DNA of 64,000 bases from Megalonaias nervosa (Eukaryota; Mollusca; Bivalvia; Unionida; Unionidae): contig JAECUM010016682.1 of the NCBI GenBank assembly GCA_016617855.1, positions 1-64,000 on the forward strand. The letters are read 5' to 3'. The translations under genes were made by a program, and so were the position numbers. The notes below the pieces were generated by a model. The model made no database searches. It was not told the DNA's origin and worked only from the letters and a program-made list of their open reading frames with translations. The number at the start of each line of letters is the position of its first letter. Within the stretch, counting starts at the first letter, position 1. Shown here piece after piece: positions 24,840 to 34,972 of the stretch.

Positions 24840-25760
24840 CTTTTTTGGCTCCCATAGCAATCAAAAATGGAAAACATTTTTGACTTCTTCTTCAGAACGG
24901 CTTGGCCATCTTTGATCAGTCTTGGTTGGGTTCTTACGACATGCTCTATCAAATGTACGTCCCAGCCGTCTCCCTTAGTAACGATGTGGTTTCCTTAATA
25001 ACAATGGAAACATATTTTTACTTTTTGTCAGGAACAAATGGTCTAATTTCGATAAAACTTGTAAGGAGCGTTTCTTTGGATATGTTAAGGGTAGAGCCGT
25101 ACCAACGGTGAGGCGTCTATAGCTAACATATATAAATCCATCTTCAATCTTTTCTCCATACCTGCTTAGCCGAGTTGGATTAAACTTGGTTTAAATGTTT
25201 GACTGGACATGCTCTAAAACCTTTCAAATAAATTTGGTAGAAATGGTACTTAAGACATGCTCTTTAATTCCTGGGCTTGCTCCCTATATTAAAAAAAAAA
25301 AAAAAAAAAAAAAGAAAGAAAATGTGGAAAACCTATTTTCAACTCCTTCCCCATAAAGGCTGAGGAAATTGTAATCAGATCTGGTAAAAGTGTTTCACAG
25401 AACACCCTCTATGGACATTGTAACTGGAGCAGCTTTGCTGCCGACTGTGTGGCTTCCTTAGCAACCGCGTGGAAATCTTTACTTGACGAGCTGGGGTAAA
25501 TTAAATCAAACTTGGCAGGATTACTTTTTCACGTATATTCAGTCAGATTTCTGTCCTCGGTGGCTCCAATAGGAACGATGTGGTTTCGTTAGTACCAAGG
25601 AAAAGAACACGTTTTCTACTTTTTTGAAGATTAGCTCCGCAAATTTGATCAAACCAAGCGGGAGTATTTCTTAGAATGTCTTGTGCCTGAATTGTGTTTG
25701 AGATGGTCGACATAGCAACAGCAGGCAACCATAAGAACCAAGTCTGATACAAGCAAATTA
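24840..25760 (+). repeat. degenerate tandem repeat, period ~120-160 bp
   Basis: Recurring landmarks in the same order are GATGTGGTTTCCTTA-like, then (A/C)AATGGAAA-like, then TT(T/G)GAT(C/A)AAACTTGG-like, then TTAGACATGCTCT-like. They return near 24.98, 25.16-25.27, 25.45, 25.57 and 25.70 kb. One copy carries a poly-A run (25292-25313). No coding frame is maintained across copies. Confidence 0.6.
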
Positions 25761-25984
25761 CATTATTTTTCCATCAAGTGTATATACAGCCATTGTTACT
25801 AATATAATTCTCCGGAAACTGAGTCGATTGCATATACATTGTTAGAGATCAACATTTGAAGATGTTAATATTAACAGCTTTCACAAAAATTTATACCATT
25901 CATTTATATGGTCTGCTTTATGTTGTTTAGCACATAATTAAAAAAAACCTTTGTATTGCCAACATGATTGGTTGATAGAAGCTA

Positions 25985-26085
25985 CTCCACGTCTTGGTTC
26001 CAAGCTATTCCAAATTCTAGATCCAAGTTATTTCAAGTCCTAGACCCAAGCTACTCCAAGTCCTAGATCCAAGTTAATCCAAGAA
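25985..26085 (+). repeat. 23-bp minisatellite, left block
   Basis: Units of CCAAGCTACTCCAAGTCCTA plus GAT. The same unit resumes at 27290, so the array appears split by the intervening sequence. Confidence 0.8.
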
Positions 26086-27289
26086 GTGGCGTACTAAGGT
26101 TAAATATCGCCCGGGGCCAGTGGCGTAAATGGCGCCCAGGGCGACGATGATGACCCAAATGGCCAGAATACGAGGCCGGAACGGCCTAAGCCGGGGAAGG
26201 GTTCTTGGGATGGGGTTTGTGCCCCTTTCCACCAGCTAGGAGGTTTATCGGAACTCACTGAGCTCCCCCAGCTGGGCCCAAGACTGAGCCCTGGCCGCCA
26301 ACGATTTTCCTGCAATTTAATGCCAGTTAGTGGCTTTTCCTGGCATCTGAATTCTGTCATTCACACAAGACAATCAAGCACCATTTTATGCATGTCTGTA
26401 ATTTCCACATTAGGCCCAATAATTTCACCTCAAACATATTTATGTTAAGCATATACAGAAACCATAAATTTTAACAAAATCGATTTATCAGTGGACTGAT
26501 TGTTTACAAATATAGATATGTCTACAAAGTAACATAAACGTAAATTGTTCTACAATAGTAACAGTACAAATATGTGAAGAATTTTCACCGAATCCAAGCG
26601 ACCCTTCACGGCATATCCACGAGCCATTTTTTCTTTTTATTAATAAAACACCGCTCAAATAAAGTTAACACAGTCCTTCAACAACAATCGCTGTAACATT
26701 TTGAAGTTTGAAATCGTTGATCACTACCAAACGCAATACACAGCTTGCAATACACACACGATTCAAATCAAATCACAACTGACACTAATTCAGATGTCGA
26801 TATTAAAGAAATCGGCCTCATTTGAAATTAACGACATCTGCGAGTGTTCATAAAAATATAATCTCCCTATACCCCTTCCCATATATCTAACTATCAGTGG
26901 CTGTCTGATGGATTCGATTTTAGACGACTTTTTAACTGGTTTGTGCCCAGACGAATGTATTGATCGATCTCTGGATCCCTTTCACTCGCTGTGATGCGAA
27001 AGGTAATTATGGAGTTGGGGGGTGGGTTGGGGGCGATGGATAGACTAGCAATTTGTTCAGGAAGCACACACTGGCAACAGAAACGAGACTGCAAATTATT
27101 GTTATACGGATGCGTTATGTAATTTGCTGAAAGATCGTTATTCAGGAGTAACAAATTTACAAACACAACTTTGGTCATTTTCGACAAAAATTATCAGCTG
27201 TTTTTGACGCCCCAAGATCTCTGGCACCTGGGACAGCCGCCCTCCCCCCAGCCCACCTCCTCCCCTTCCCTCTAGAACGCTACTAACTC
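26086..27289. mobile_element. probable insertion inside the 23-bp array
   Basis: About 1.2 kb of different composition interrupts the minisatellite. Its ends are imperfectly inverted: AGTGGCGTACTAAGG at the left, and the complement of AGTAGCGTTCTAGAGG at the right. The left end resembles that of the element at 41.24 kb. No transposase is visible, so any transposon would be non-autonomous. Confidence 0.45.
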
Positions 27290-27505
27290 CATGCCCTGGA
27301 TCCAATCTATTCCAGGTCCTAAATCAAAGCTACTACAAGTCCTAGATCCAAGCTACTCCAAGTCCTAGATCCAAGCTACTCCAGGTCCTAGATCAAAGCT
27401 ACTCCAAGTCCTAGATCCAAGCTACTCCAAGTCCTAGATCCAAGCAACTCCAAGTCCTAGATCAAAGCTACTCCAAGTCCTAGATCAAAGCTACTCCTGG
27501 TACTA
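27290..27505 (+). repeat. 23-bp minisatellite, right block
   Basis: About nine units of CTACTCCAAGTCCTAGATC(C/A)AAG with few differences. Confidence 0.9.
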
Positions 27506-30395
27506 AAGCATTTAGTAATTGCCTCACCAAACACGCCCAACTGTTTTTTAACAGGATACTGCTCCAGCGCAGACACATTTGAACTTTAGACAATATAAAT
27601 ATATTTTTGTTCACACGAATAACTTTGGTTCAGTACTTGTCCGTAGAGACATTCTCCTCAATTAACCCAAAACATTATTATTATGGGAACATTTCCTCAC
27701 TCCTAATACTTTGAGAAATTGTTCAGTGTTATCTCTCAACAGCATTTGTAGAGGGAAAGCCCTAAAATTCGGTACCATTATTCGAACTAGGATAACTAGA
27801 GTATCAATTAATTTACTATTTGCTTCGGGAGATACGTCATCAATTTTATACATGTATTTTAAACACAGAAAGACATTGCCTTTAAAATCTGTATAACAAG
27901 AGTTTGTTGTACTTCATTAAATGCACCACCTGAGGTACAAAACAATGCCAAAAGAAAAGAAAAAATTACTGACTACTTGTTGTTCCATTCATTAAAAAAG
28001 AATTTATAACAATCTATAATTTTTCCACTATTTTGAAAGGTCATATTCTTTGTCTTGCTTGTATTTACTTTTAGACGCCTCTTCTCACAAATATTTCTCA
28101 CAATAGTTATCTTTAAGCATTCTTTCGTTTCTGAAAAGATTGCCATATTATCTGCACAAAAATCAAGAAGAACTTGAATGTAATTCAGTTTATCCTTGTG
28201 GCTTACTTTCGTGAAATTCCACATCTAAATCGTTAATAAACACTGCAAATGACAACGGTGATAGCATTCACTTAAGCACATCAATTCCCCTGACGAACAA
28301 GTAACATTTTCATAAACAGAATGTGCGATATTACGATTGTCGCCTTTAATCCCTTATTTCAGTTGTTTTTACCATGACATATCTCTTAAGGCATAGTCAG
28401 AGGATTTTGTATAATCAATACAAGTTCAATATAGTTTCTTACCTGAAATCTGGATATCGTTAATCAAACAATGCAATATAAAAATGTTATATACAGTAGA
28501 CATATTCTACCTAAACCAAGACTAAGGTTCAACATAAATCCGTTAATCCTCTACCAATTGTGTAAATCTTTGTTTAGAATATGAGAGAAAAGTTTGCCTA
28601 ATACACCTAATACAGCAATTCCTCTATGATCTTCAAACTCATTAATTGGTCATTGTTATGAATAGGGATAATCATTCCGACAGATCTACTTTCAAAGAAA
28701 AATATGTATTGAAATTATTAATAAAACTTTAAATAAATATGAATTTAATACATTCGTACTGGTAATTAAAGGGTCGCGGGTTTAGTTCCCGACCAAGCTT
28801 GCTGTTTTAAAAACTCAGTGATGTTCGAGTTCTTATATTTCAATGAGATTATTCTTGTCGGATACAGTTTCATGTAGGAACCTGGTTGTTGAAATGAAAA
28901 CAATCTCATACACTAGTTCTGATGAAATGATATATGTAACGAAGCAAATTTATGTGCGCGCATATAGTTGCATTCGTACTTAACCGTACCTCGTGTTCAA
29001 CACGGTTCTAGTCATTATATGTTTAGCTGAATTTGATTGAGGAGTGATAGAACTATCTGGGGTTTAGGACGCTGCTGTTAATGGTGACGTTGACTCGGAT
29101 GGCGGTATTGGTTTTCTCGCAGTGATGGACCAAAGCTAAGGGACAAACAGGTCTGCATGGAATAGGGAGGCTCCTGGTGGAGCCTTCAGCATAATAACAA
29201 GGGCGGGTCGTGCGTAGTAGCTCCTTGACCATTTGACTAATAGCTGTAAAAGTGGAAATACTTCGTGGTCGTCAACCGGACGCCACGAGTTACACATACT
29301 TCATTGTTAAAATCAATAATTCAATATTACGATATGAGTGAAAATCGATAATACATATATCCTACTTGCGGATGAAACTGTATTCATATTTTGGTTACAA
29401 ATTCTATACTTTGATTACCCAAGGTGAAAGATCATACATTGTTCATATTTGTTTTTAATTTCTATACATTGACCATCCATGGTGATAGATTCATATATCA
29501 ATCGTATTTGTTTGTAAGTTTCATACGTCAATTCATGCATGATTACTCGTTTAAGTTAAATGTTCCGATTAATTACAATTAGGAACGATATCATTTCCTT
29601 TCATCAGTTGTTGAACTCGGCGCGCGTCATTCTGTTAAATCCATTGTTGGACTTTGTGCGCACGAGTATGATTCACGAGTATGATTTCAGATTCATTAAT
29701 CGTTTTTAATTACATTATAAATAAAGATCTTATTCACGAATTTTTTTCATTGTATTCTATAAACCCAATCCCAACCTGGCTTATTCCTGTTATAACGAGA
29801 ACATAGAGAACTTGTAAGAGAAGGAAAATGGAAACTATCTGAATAGTACATGGGTTCGTCTACAGAAAAAGGGGACACAGATGCATACGAATATAAGACA
29901 GTATTTGCAGAGCATGTTCGTAATAATAATGACCAAAACAGCTTGCTGTATCTATCTATTGATATGATGTTGGCTATTACAGAAACTACATGTTTTAATT
30001 TATTAATCAGCTTGGGTAAACATCTAAGTACGTAACATTATGAACTAGCAAAATATATACAAAATTGCTTCTGATAAAAACTGGTGATTACCTTTTAAAG
30101 GACAAGACGACATAGAACGTAATGTCGGAAAAGATACGTAGCTGGAATAAGTGTGTGCATAGATGCATACCTCAATGGATATACAGAGAGGAATATTTGA
30201 TAAATGTCTATCAGGTACAAATCAGTCATTACGAAGTAAAATCTTTAATAACGGGAGATTTATGTCTCGAGGGAGGAAATAGAGAAAATAACGAAATGGT
30301 TTTGTTCAAGCATGCAATAAATTAATAAAAAGAAAAAGATTTTATCTCGCGATGTTGGGTTTTCAACAAGATCTTTTATGTTCTCTATGAACTGT
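27506..30395. other. No gene recognised
   Basis: AT-rich. Includes a diverged repeat of about 66 bp (29390-29545) and an isolated tRNA T-arm-like sequence near 28768-28790 that lacks the rest of a tRNA. Confidence 0.5.
29390..29545 (+). repeat. diverged ~66-bp tandem repeat
   Basis: TTCTATAC...GA(T/C)TACC(C/A)A(A/T)GGTGA recurs about 2.3 times. Confidence 0.55.
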
Positions 30396-30568
30396 TATTA
30401 TAGGATTAATGATCATGGTTTGGTATGTATCGATGTGTATGTTTTACCTAATCACTTTGTGAGTAATTAGGTAAAATTTACACAAGGGCTTTTATGTAAA
30501 TTTTGTGAGTGATTAGGTAAAATGTATAAATCGATAAATAACCAATCATGATCTTTTAATCCTTATAA
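30396..30568. repeat. long imperfect inverted repeat (MITE-like)
   Basis: Arms of roughly 60-70 bp run from ATTATAGGATTAA to TTTTACCTAATCAC and back as GTGATTAGGTAAAAT to TTAATCCTTATAAT. The loop is short. No coding content. Could be a fold-back MITE; no target duplication was identified. Confidence 0.65.
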
Positions 30569-30569
30569 T

Positions 30570-32128
30570 TCCAATTTACTTCCTCTCTGTCATCAGATCA
30601 GCAGATTTCATCAACAAAACATTCACTTTTATGTAGATCGAAGATTTCTTTCATTGGCCTCTTAACTGCGACAGAATACATAGCCCGATCTTCGCTAGCC
30701 AAGAATCGTCGATTCTTTATACAATAATATAGGGTAGAGTGGGTCATGCCAGTGATACATTGTTATGATCATTATTTTAATAAATAAATAAATGGTTGAT
30801 GCTGCTTAGACCAGATTATTCCTTTTTTGTTCGAAAATTATGCTTGTGTATTGGCAAGTGTTGTTATTGCATTCGTTGTTATTACTTTCGATCTTTTAAA
30901 AGCAAAATAGTGTCCATTTTTAGTGAGATCCCTTGCTTGATATATGACCCTGACCTTTAAGAACAGCTGCTGGAATATGTTGTCGAAGCGAAATGCAATA
31001 ATTTCCGAAGATTGGTTTGTAAAGCCTGCTATATGCCTTATTTGGCAAAAGGGGTGAGTGTTGGAATGCGGGAAGGTCTGACCAATTATATTATTTTAAC
31101 TTCTAATGGTCGATTTTAATCTGGGGTTTGTAAATTTTTGATTGGCAATCACAGGAGTTGGTGGGTGGTTGTTTGTTTTTGTTATTATTAGGGTGTAAGG
31201 CGTTGATACAGATAAAACTTCACATCAAATGACATCGAAACAGGGAACCAAAAGAAGTCCGCCGAATTTATCAATGTGTACAAAATTCCAGACCAGTATC
31301 ACATGACCGTTTAGTTCCAATTAAATTGTAGAAAACGCGGTCATTTCATAAAAATTGGAATGATTTACAATTGAAAAAAGTCAAATTGTTCATTATATAC
31401 CTTAATGCTTTATCTCCCAATGTTACATCAATTAAAGATATGACATTGCTATACTTTCAATCCCAACATTAATTTTACTAGACTTAAACGTACACCTACT
31501 CTAATTTTACCGATTTTGAGTTTATTTCAGCATTGCTCTTTTCCCATTTTAAGCAATGAGTGCAAACTTGACTAGTTTATACCTATTTCTGAAACTTGGT
31601 AATTCACACGAACTAAAGTTTTCAATTTTTGAAAATGCCATTCTTCGTTGAGGACACGGCCACCAAAATTTAATTTCGATGATAAAATGCACTGTTTCAT
31701 TATCCCCAGTATAAGTTTTTATAAATAAAAATGTTAGCAAGAACATAACTATTTGTTACATGTTTAGATTTAAAGGGAAATCTAAGGTGGGAGTATCGTA
31801 TCTAGCCATTGCCTTCAGGGAAAGAGCAAGATATAAAACTAACACCTGTCTGTTTTGTCTGATGTAAATTAATAATTTATAGTTATGGTGACACTTCAAA
31901 AGGGGATATAAAAGCAACAGGTGATGAAAATGTCATATTATTTTCTTTAATCTGGTTGGAGTACCTTTTTATCACTCACAACGCAGGTCACCCATGGTTA
32001 CGCTGGAAAAAATAAACATTTGACCTCTCACAACGATTGGCATTGATGAATATTTGCACACGATTGTAAATCAAATGTGGCCTAGATATAGGTAATACTG
32101 AAACGGCCGACTTAAATGCAGACACATG
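30570..32128. other. No gene recognised
   Basis: AT-rich DNA with no domain-bearing frame and no clear repeat. Confidence 0.5.
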
Positions 32129-32133
32129 AAACG
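32129..32133 (+). repeat. target site duplication, left
   Basis: AAACG, repeated directly at 35906-35910 just outside the right inverted repeat. Confidence 0.8.
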
Positions 32134-32402
32134 AGCAGCAGGCAGGGTGAACCCTACAACTTTGTACGAGACCTTATTTTACAAAAATAAAGGTTCCTAC
32201 AGGGGCTGAAAAATAAGGTCAATAACGCTAAACCGAACCTCCTAACTTTTATTATTACCGTATAGTTTGAAAAACGAATAATAAATCGTTTGGGTTAGCT
32301 CATTTTTGTTTATTTTATTTTTGATTTTTTTGTTAATGCGTTTAGTTTGCTCGGCGGGTCACTTAATTTTTGTCGGCCACCCTGCCTGCTGCTGTAAATT
32401 AA
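32134..32402 (+). repeat. left terminal inverted repeat
   Basis: About 268 bp, matching the complement of 35638-35905 with roughly five substitutions and one 1-bp indel. All differences fall in the inner half; the outer ~140 bp are identical. The repeat itself starts AGCAGCAGGCAGGGTG and ends CACCCTGCCTGCTGCT, so it has its own inverted ends. Confidence 0.95.
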
Positions 32403-32446
32403 ACAGCCAGTATAAATATTATTAATATGGTTGTCATCGGAGAACC

Positions 32447-32812
32447 TCATTCAGCTAGATTAGCAAGAGAGCGACTAGAAGCAATTAGAAAATATTTGTC
32501 CAAATCATTGTTTTGAAATCTGGCCAGATAATCTTCTACGGTTTTTATAGGAGATTTACCTGACAATGTCAAAGCATTATTTTTTTTGTCATAATATCGT
32601 TTTAGTTCTCTGTATTTTTTTCCGCCACATTTTAGACACAATTGAGTTTTTCCTCTGACTCCAACACCACATTGCACACACGGTATTGGTCCTGTACTTC
32701 CATTTTTGATATTTTGCATATGGTAGTAGCAGTATTTGTTCACGCACGATTTATTACAAAGAGAAGTATATCCAATTCTGAGCCAAGCACATTTGTTTTT
32801 TGTTTCAATCAT
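32447..32812 (-). CDS. small double zinc-cluster protein
   Basis: A 121-residue protein with two metal-binding-like clusters. The first has C8, C19, C23, C28 and H31 (LCNKSC then KYCYYH). The second is a zinc ribbon, PCVQCG (C45, C48) with LCLKCGGKKY (C59, C62). The C-terminal half is charged and has no recognised domain. ATG at 32812 is the first in the frame, and the divergent long gene starts 44 bp away. The second ribbon ends like that of the PLA2 protein of the same element (CxKCGxKKY). Function unknown. Nucleic-acid binding, or a role in replication or transcription of the element, would fit but is inference. Confidence 0.7.
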   Translation of the reverse strand: MIETKNKCAWLRIGYTSLCNKSCVNKYCYYHMQNIKNGSTGPIPCVQCGVGVRGKTQLCLKCGGKKYRELKRYYDKKNNALTLSGKSPIKTVEDYLARFQNNDLDKYFLIASSRSLANLAE

Positions 32813-32856
32813 TATATATATACTAAAATTTTAATTTAAATATTTGTCTTAATTAT
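32813..32856. promoter_or_regulatory. divergent intergenic promoter region
   Basis: Only 44 bp, almost all A/T and including TATATATATA, separate the two ATGs of the divergent zinc-protein and long-frame genes. It could hold a shared core promoter. No specific factor site is recognised. Confidence 0.4.
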
Positions 32857-33624
32857 ATGAACGAATTATCCGTTATTGAACCTTCCCCTGCTAGATTCGA
32901 TCTTGACAGATTACCAGAATATAAACTTAGTACTTCGATGCAGGATCTGGCATTAACGGATGAGGATGTAGCCGAACGTATTCGTGAAGCAAAAAATGAA
33001 TTTCGTAATAGTGGCGCTGCTCATGTATGGTCAACATTCAGAGTTGGAAATGTTACTAATATGATGAAAGACAAACGAGGAAAAGTAATTATTAATCACC
33101 TTGATGATCAAAAATATTTTATTTTAATAAAATTTATTGTAAATACAGAAGAAGATATTTGGATTATTCGTGATAAGCGCGATCCAGTACGCATACAGTC
33201 AGGAAATAATATTATTCTCTTAAATAATAAATCTAAGCCCGGAATACTGACTGGTATTGATAAACCATATTATGAACGGAGCTACCCTGTGACTGCAGTT
33301 GTATATGCAATATATCCGCTTAATAACAAACCTGACGTCGGGGATCTAAAGCCTATGAAACTGTCAGAGTCAAGGATAAACTGTGTAGCTGAACGAGTTA
33401 CAGAACATTTCATAAACGCGATACGTGGTAATGGTTTAACAGATTTACGACGTAAAAAAATAAATACATGGGCAGAATCAGTTAAAGATACTGGAGCATC
33501 TATCAGAGATGTTGCTGATCTAGAAAAGAAATTAAGATTTCCAATAACAGTAAAGACGCTGACGGGAGAGATTTTATATAAATCAAAATACATAAAAAAA
33601 TGGAGCTCCTATAACAATCGTTGA
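32857..33624 (+). pseudogene. N-terminal part of long PolB-like(?) protein
   Basis: ATG at 32857 opens 255 codons without any break until TGA at 33622. The sequence has mixed alpha/beta character (for example KYFILIKFIVNTEEDIWIIRD) and no motif I can name with certainty. At 33594-33600 there is an A7 run. Downstream of it the next frame (+1 relative) is open for another 276 codons, starting from 33602. The last eight codons here are therefore probably out of frame and the two pieces form one gene broken by a homopolymer indel. A sequencing error in the A-run is equally possible. Confidence 0.6.
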
Positions 33625-34429
33625 TCATAATTCGCATGCGTGGACCTCAGCAGTAACAATATTTCCACGAGATAGAGCGGTTAAATTTTATGATGGACAT
33701 ATATTTGATTTTATCAAAAATATCAGCAAAAGTGACCCTGTATCCGTTTGGTTATTTCAAAGTTCAGAATATGATCATTACGATCAGTTTGTATGGCCTA
33801 ATGGTGATATTTACCGTACAGAATCTCTTAATGTAGAAATGGAAAATCTTGCGCTGAAATATACTTCAGACGATGTCAAAGTTGGACAATTATTAAATAA
33901 TTGTTTTACAGTTCCATCTGTAGCGGCTCATTTCGCTCAGGAGAAAAATTTATGGAAACAAACACGATCGGAATTTCTTGAAGATATTCATAAAAGTTGC
34001 GTAGAATATGGACACGGAGGATTATGGAATACTAAATATAAGTATAATGACGTTATATCCGTCGATATGGTAGCGTGTTATCCTGGACGTTTTCTTGGAT
34101 ATGGAGAATGTTCTGAATACTTTAAGAGATTCGGACATCCATCACACGAGATGACCAGGGTTGCGATAAAGGGACATTTACCAGATTTTGACTTAACCGG
34201 ATTTGCTCATGTAGAATCATTCGAGTTTGCAGAAAATCTCCATCCGATTACTTATGCTTGGTTTGGAAGACATTTTTCAGAAAAATGTTGGGTTCCAATA
34301 GTACTATTGCGATATATGCTTGATGTTGGAATTTTAACATTATTGAAGGTGAGTGAGGCGATTATATCGTATAGTCCACAGAAGCAATGGTGTTTTGATC
34401 TGCCTCTCCAATATCCTCTTGGGCTATAA
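33602..34429 (+). pseudogene. C-terminal part of long PolB-like(?) protein
   Basis: Open from 33602 with its first ATG at 33839; ends in TAA at 34427-34429. From that ATG, residues 58-67 read GHGGLWNTKY, and 74-83 read SVDMVACYPG, a hydrophobic-D-x2-x2-YP arrangement like motif A of family B DNA polymerases. Then come RFGHPSHEMTRVAIKGHLP and TYAWFGRHFS. Motifs B and C (the YxDTD-type box) are not present, so if this is a PolB it is truncated or a diverged domain without polymerase activity. It converges on the PLA2 gene, 30 bp away. A GGTGAGT near 34348 resembles a splice donor, but the frame stays coding-like through it. Unknown family is an alternative call. Confidence 0.45.
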
Positions 34430-34459
34430 TAAATGGATTCCATTATAATATTTATATAA

Positions 34460-34960
34460 TTAATTACCAGCCCCTAACATTATTTTACTTTTCATGGCAG
34501 ATTTTACTAGAAAACTAGCTAATTTATCTCTGACAGATTTATTAGGTATAGAATTTAATGCATGAATCAATTTTACATCTGCGAGATGCCTTTGTTGTAA
34601 ATCTTTACTTTTATACGCAACATCATGAACATGACATGCTTTATCAATATTATTTATTGGATACTCTCCTGATCTTGGTTGATCTTGATTATCAAATCGG
34701 ATATCAAGTCGAGTTCCAGGACCGCAATAATTATATCCAGGAATATGTTTCTCACCGGGGTATTTAGCCCACGGAGTTCCTGGTAATTTTCCTAATAAAG
34801 CGGCTATATCTCCACCTGTCTTTGTTTTAACAAATTTGTATTTCTTCGTGCCACATTTTACACATTTGCTCGTCAGAGCACGTCGTTTATTTTTTGTTGT
34901 TATTGTAGTTAGTTCAGCAGTGGGTGTAGGAATTTTACACCGAACACAATATAGACTCAT
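34460..34960 (-). CDS. zinc-ribbon + VP1-like phospholipase A2
   Basis: Start chosen at the ATG at 34960 because MSLYCVRCK begins the zinc ribbon. The upstream in-frame ATG (35026) would overlap the divergent ATPase gene. Of 166 residues, the ribbon uses C5, C8, C33 and C36. The PLA2 domain spans about 73-135, with calcium loop YCGPGT (78-83) and catalytic pair H112-D113 in ACHVHDVAY. In parvoviruses and adintovirus-like elements this secreted-type PLA2 fold is a virion component that breaches endosomal membranes. The C-terminus ends MLGAGN, which fits the M-x-G-x-G pattern cut by adenovirus-type proteases; this is suggestive only. Catalytic residues are intact. The gene shares a 12-bp divergent spacer with the ATPase. 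Confidence 0.85.
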   Translation of the reverse strand: MSLYCVRCKIPTPTAELTTITTKNKRRALTSKCVKCGTKKYKFVKTKTGGDIAALLGKLPGTPWAKYPGEKHIPGYNYCGPGTRLDIRFDNQDQPRSGEYPINNIDKACHVHDVAYKSKDLQQRHLADVKLIHALNSIPNKSVRDKLASFLVKSAMKSKIMLGAGN

Positions 34961-34972
34961 ATTATTTATTAT
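34961..34972. promoter_or_regulatory. 12-bp divergent spacer
   Basis: Only ATTATTTATTAT lies between the start codons of the PLA2 gene (minus) and the ATPase gene (plus). Any promoters must overlap the opposing coding regions. Confidence 0.4.

Noticed and set aside
33594..33600. A7 as a -1 programmed frameshift site
   Set aside because: The downstream coding frame is +1 relative to the first, which simple -1 slippage on A-runs does not give. A homopolymer indel is simpler.
34340..34360. AAGGTGAGT as an intron donor in the PolB-like frame
   Set aside because: The frame remains open and coding-like through the site, and no good acceptor leads to further coding sequence in this compact element.
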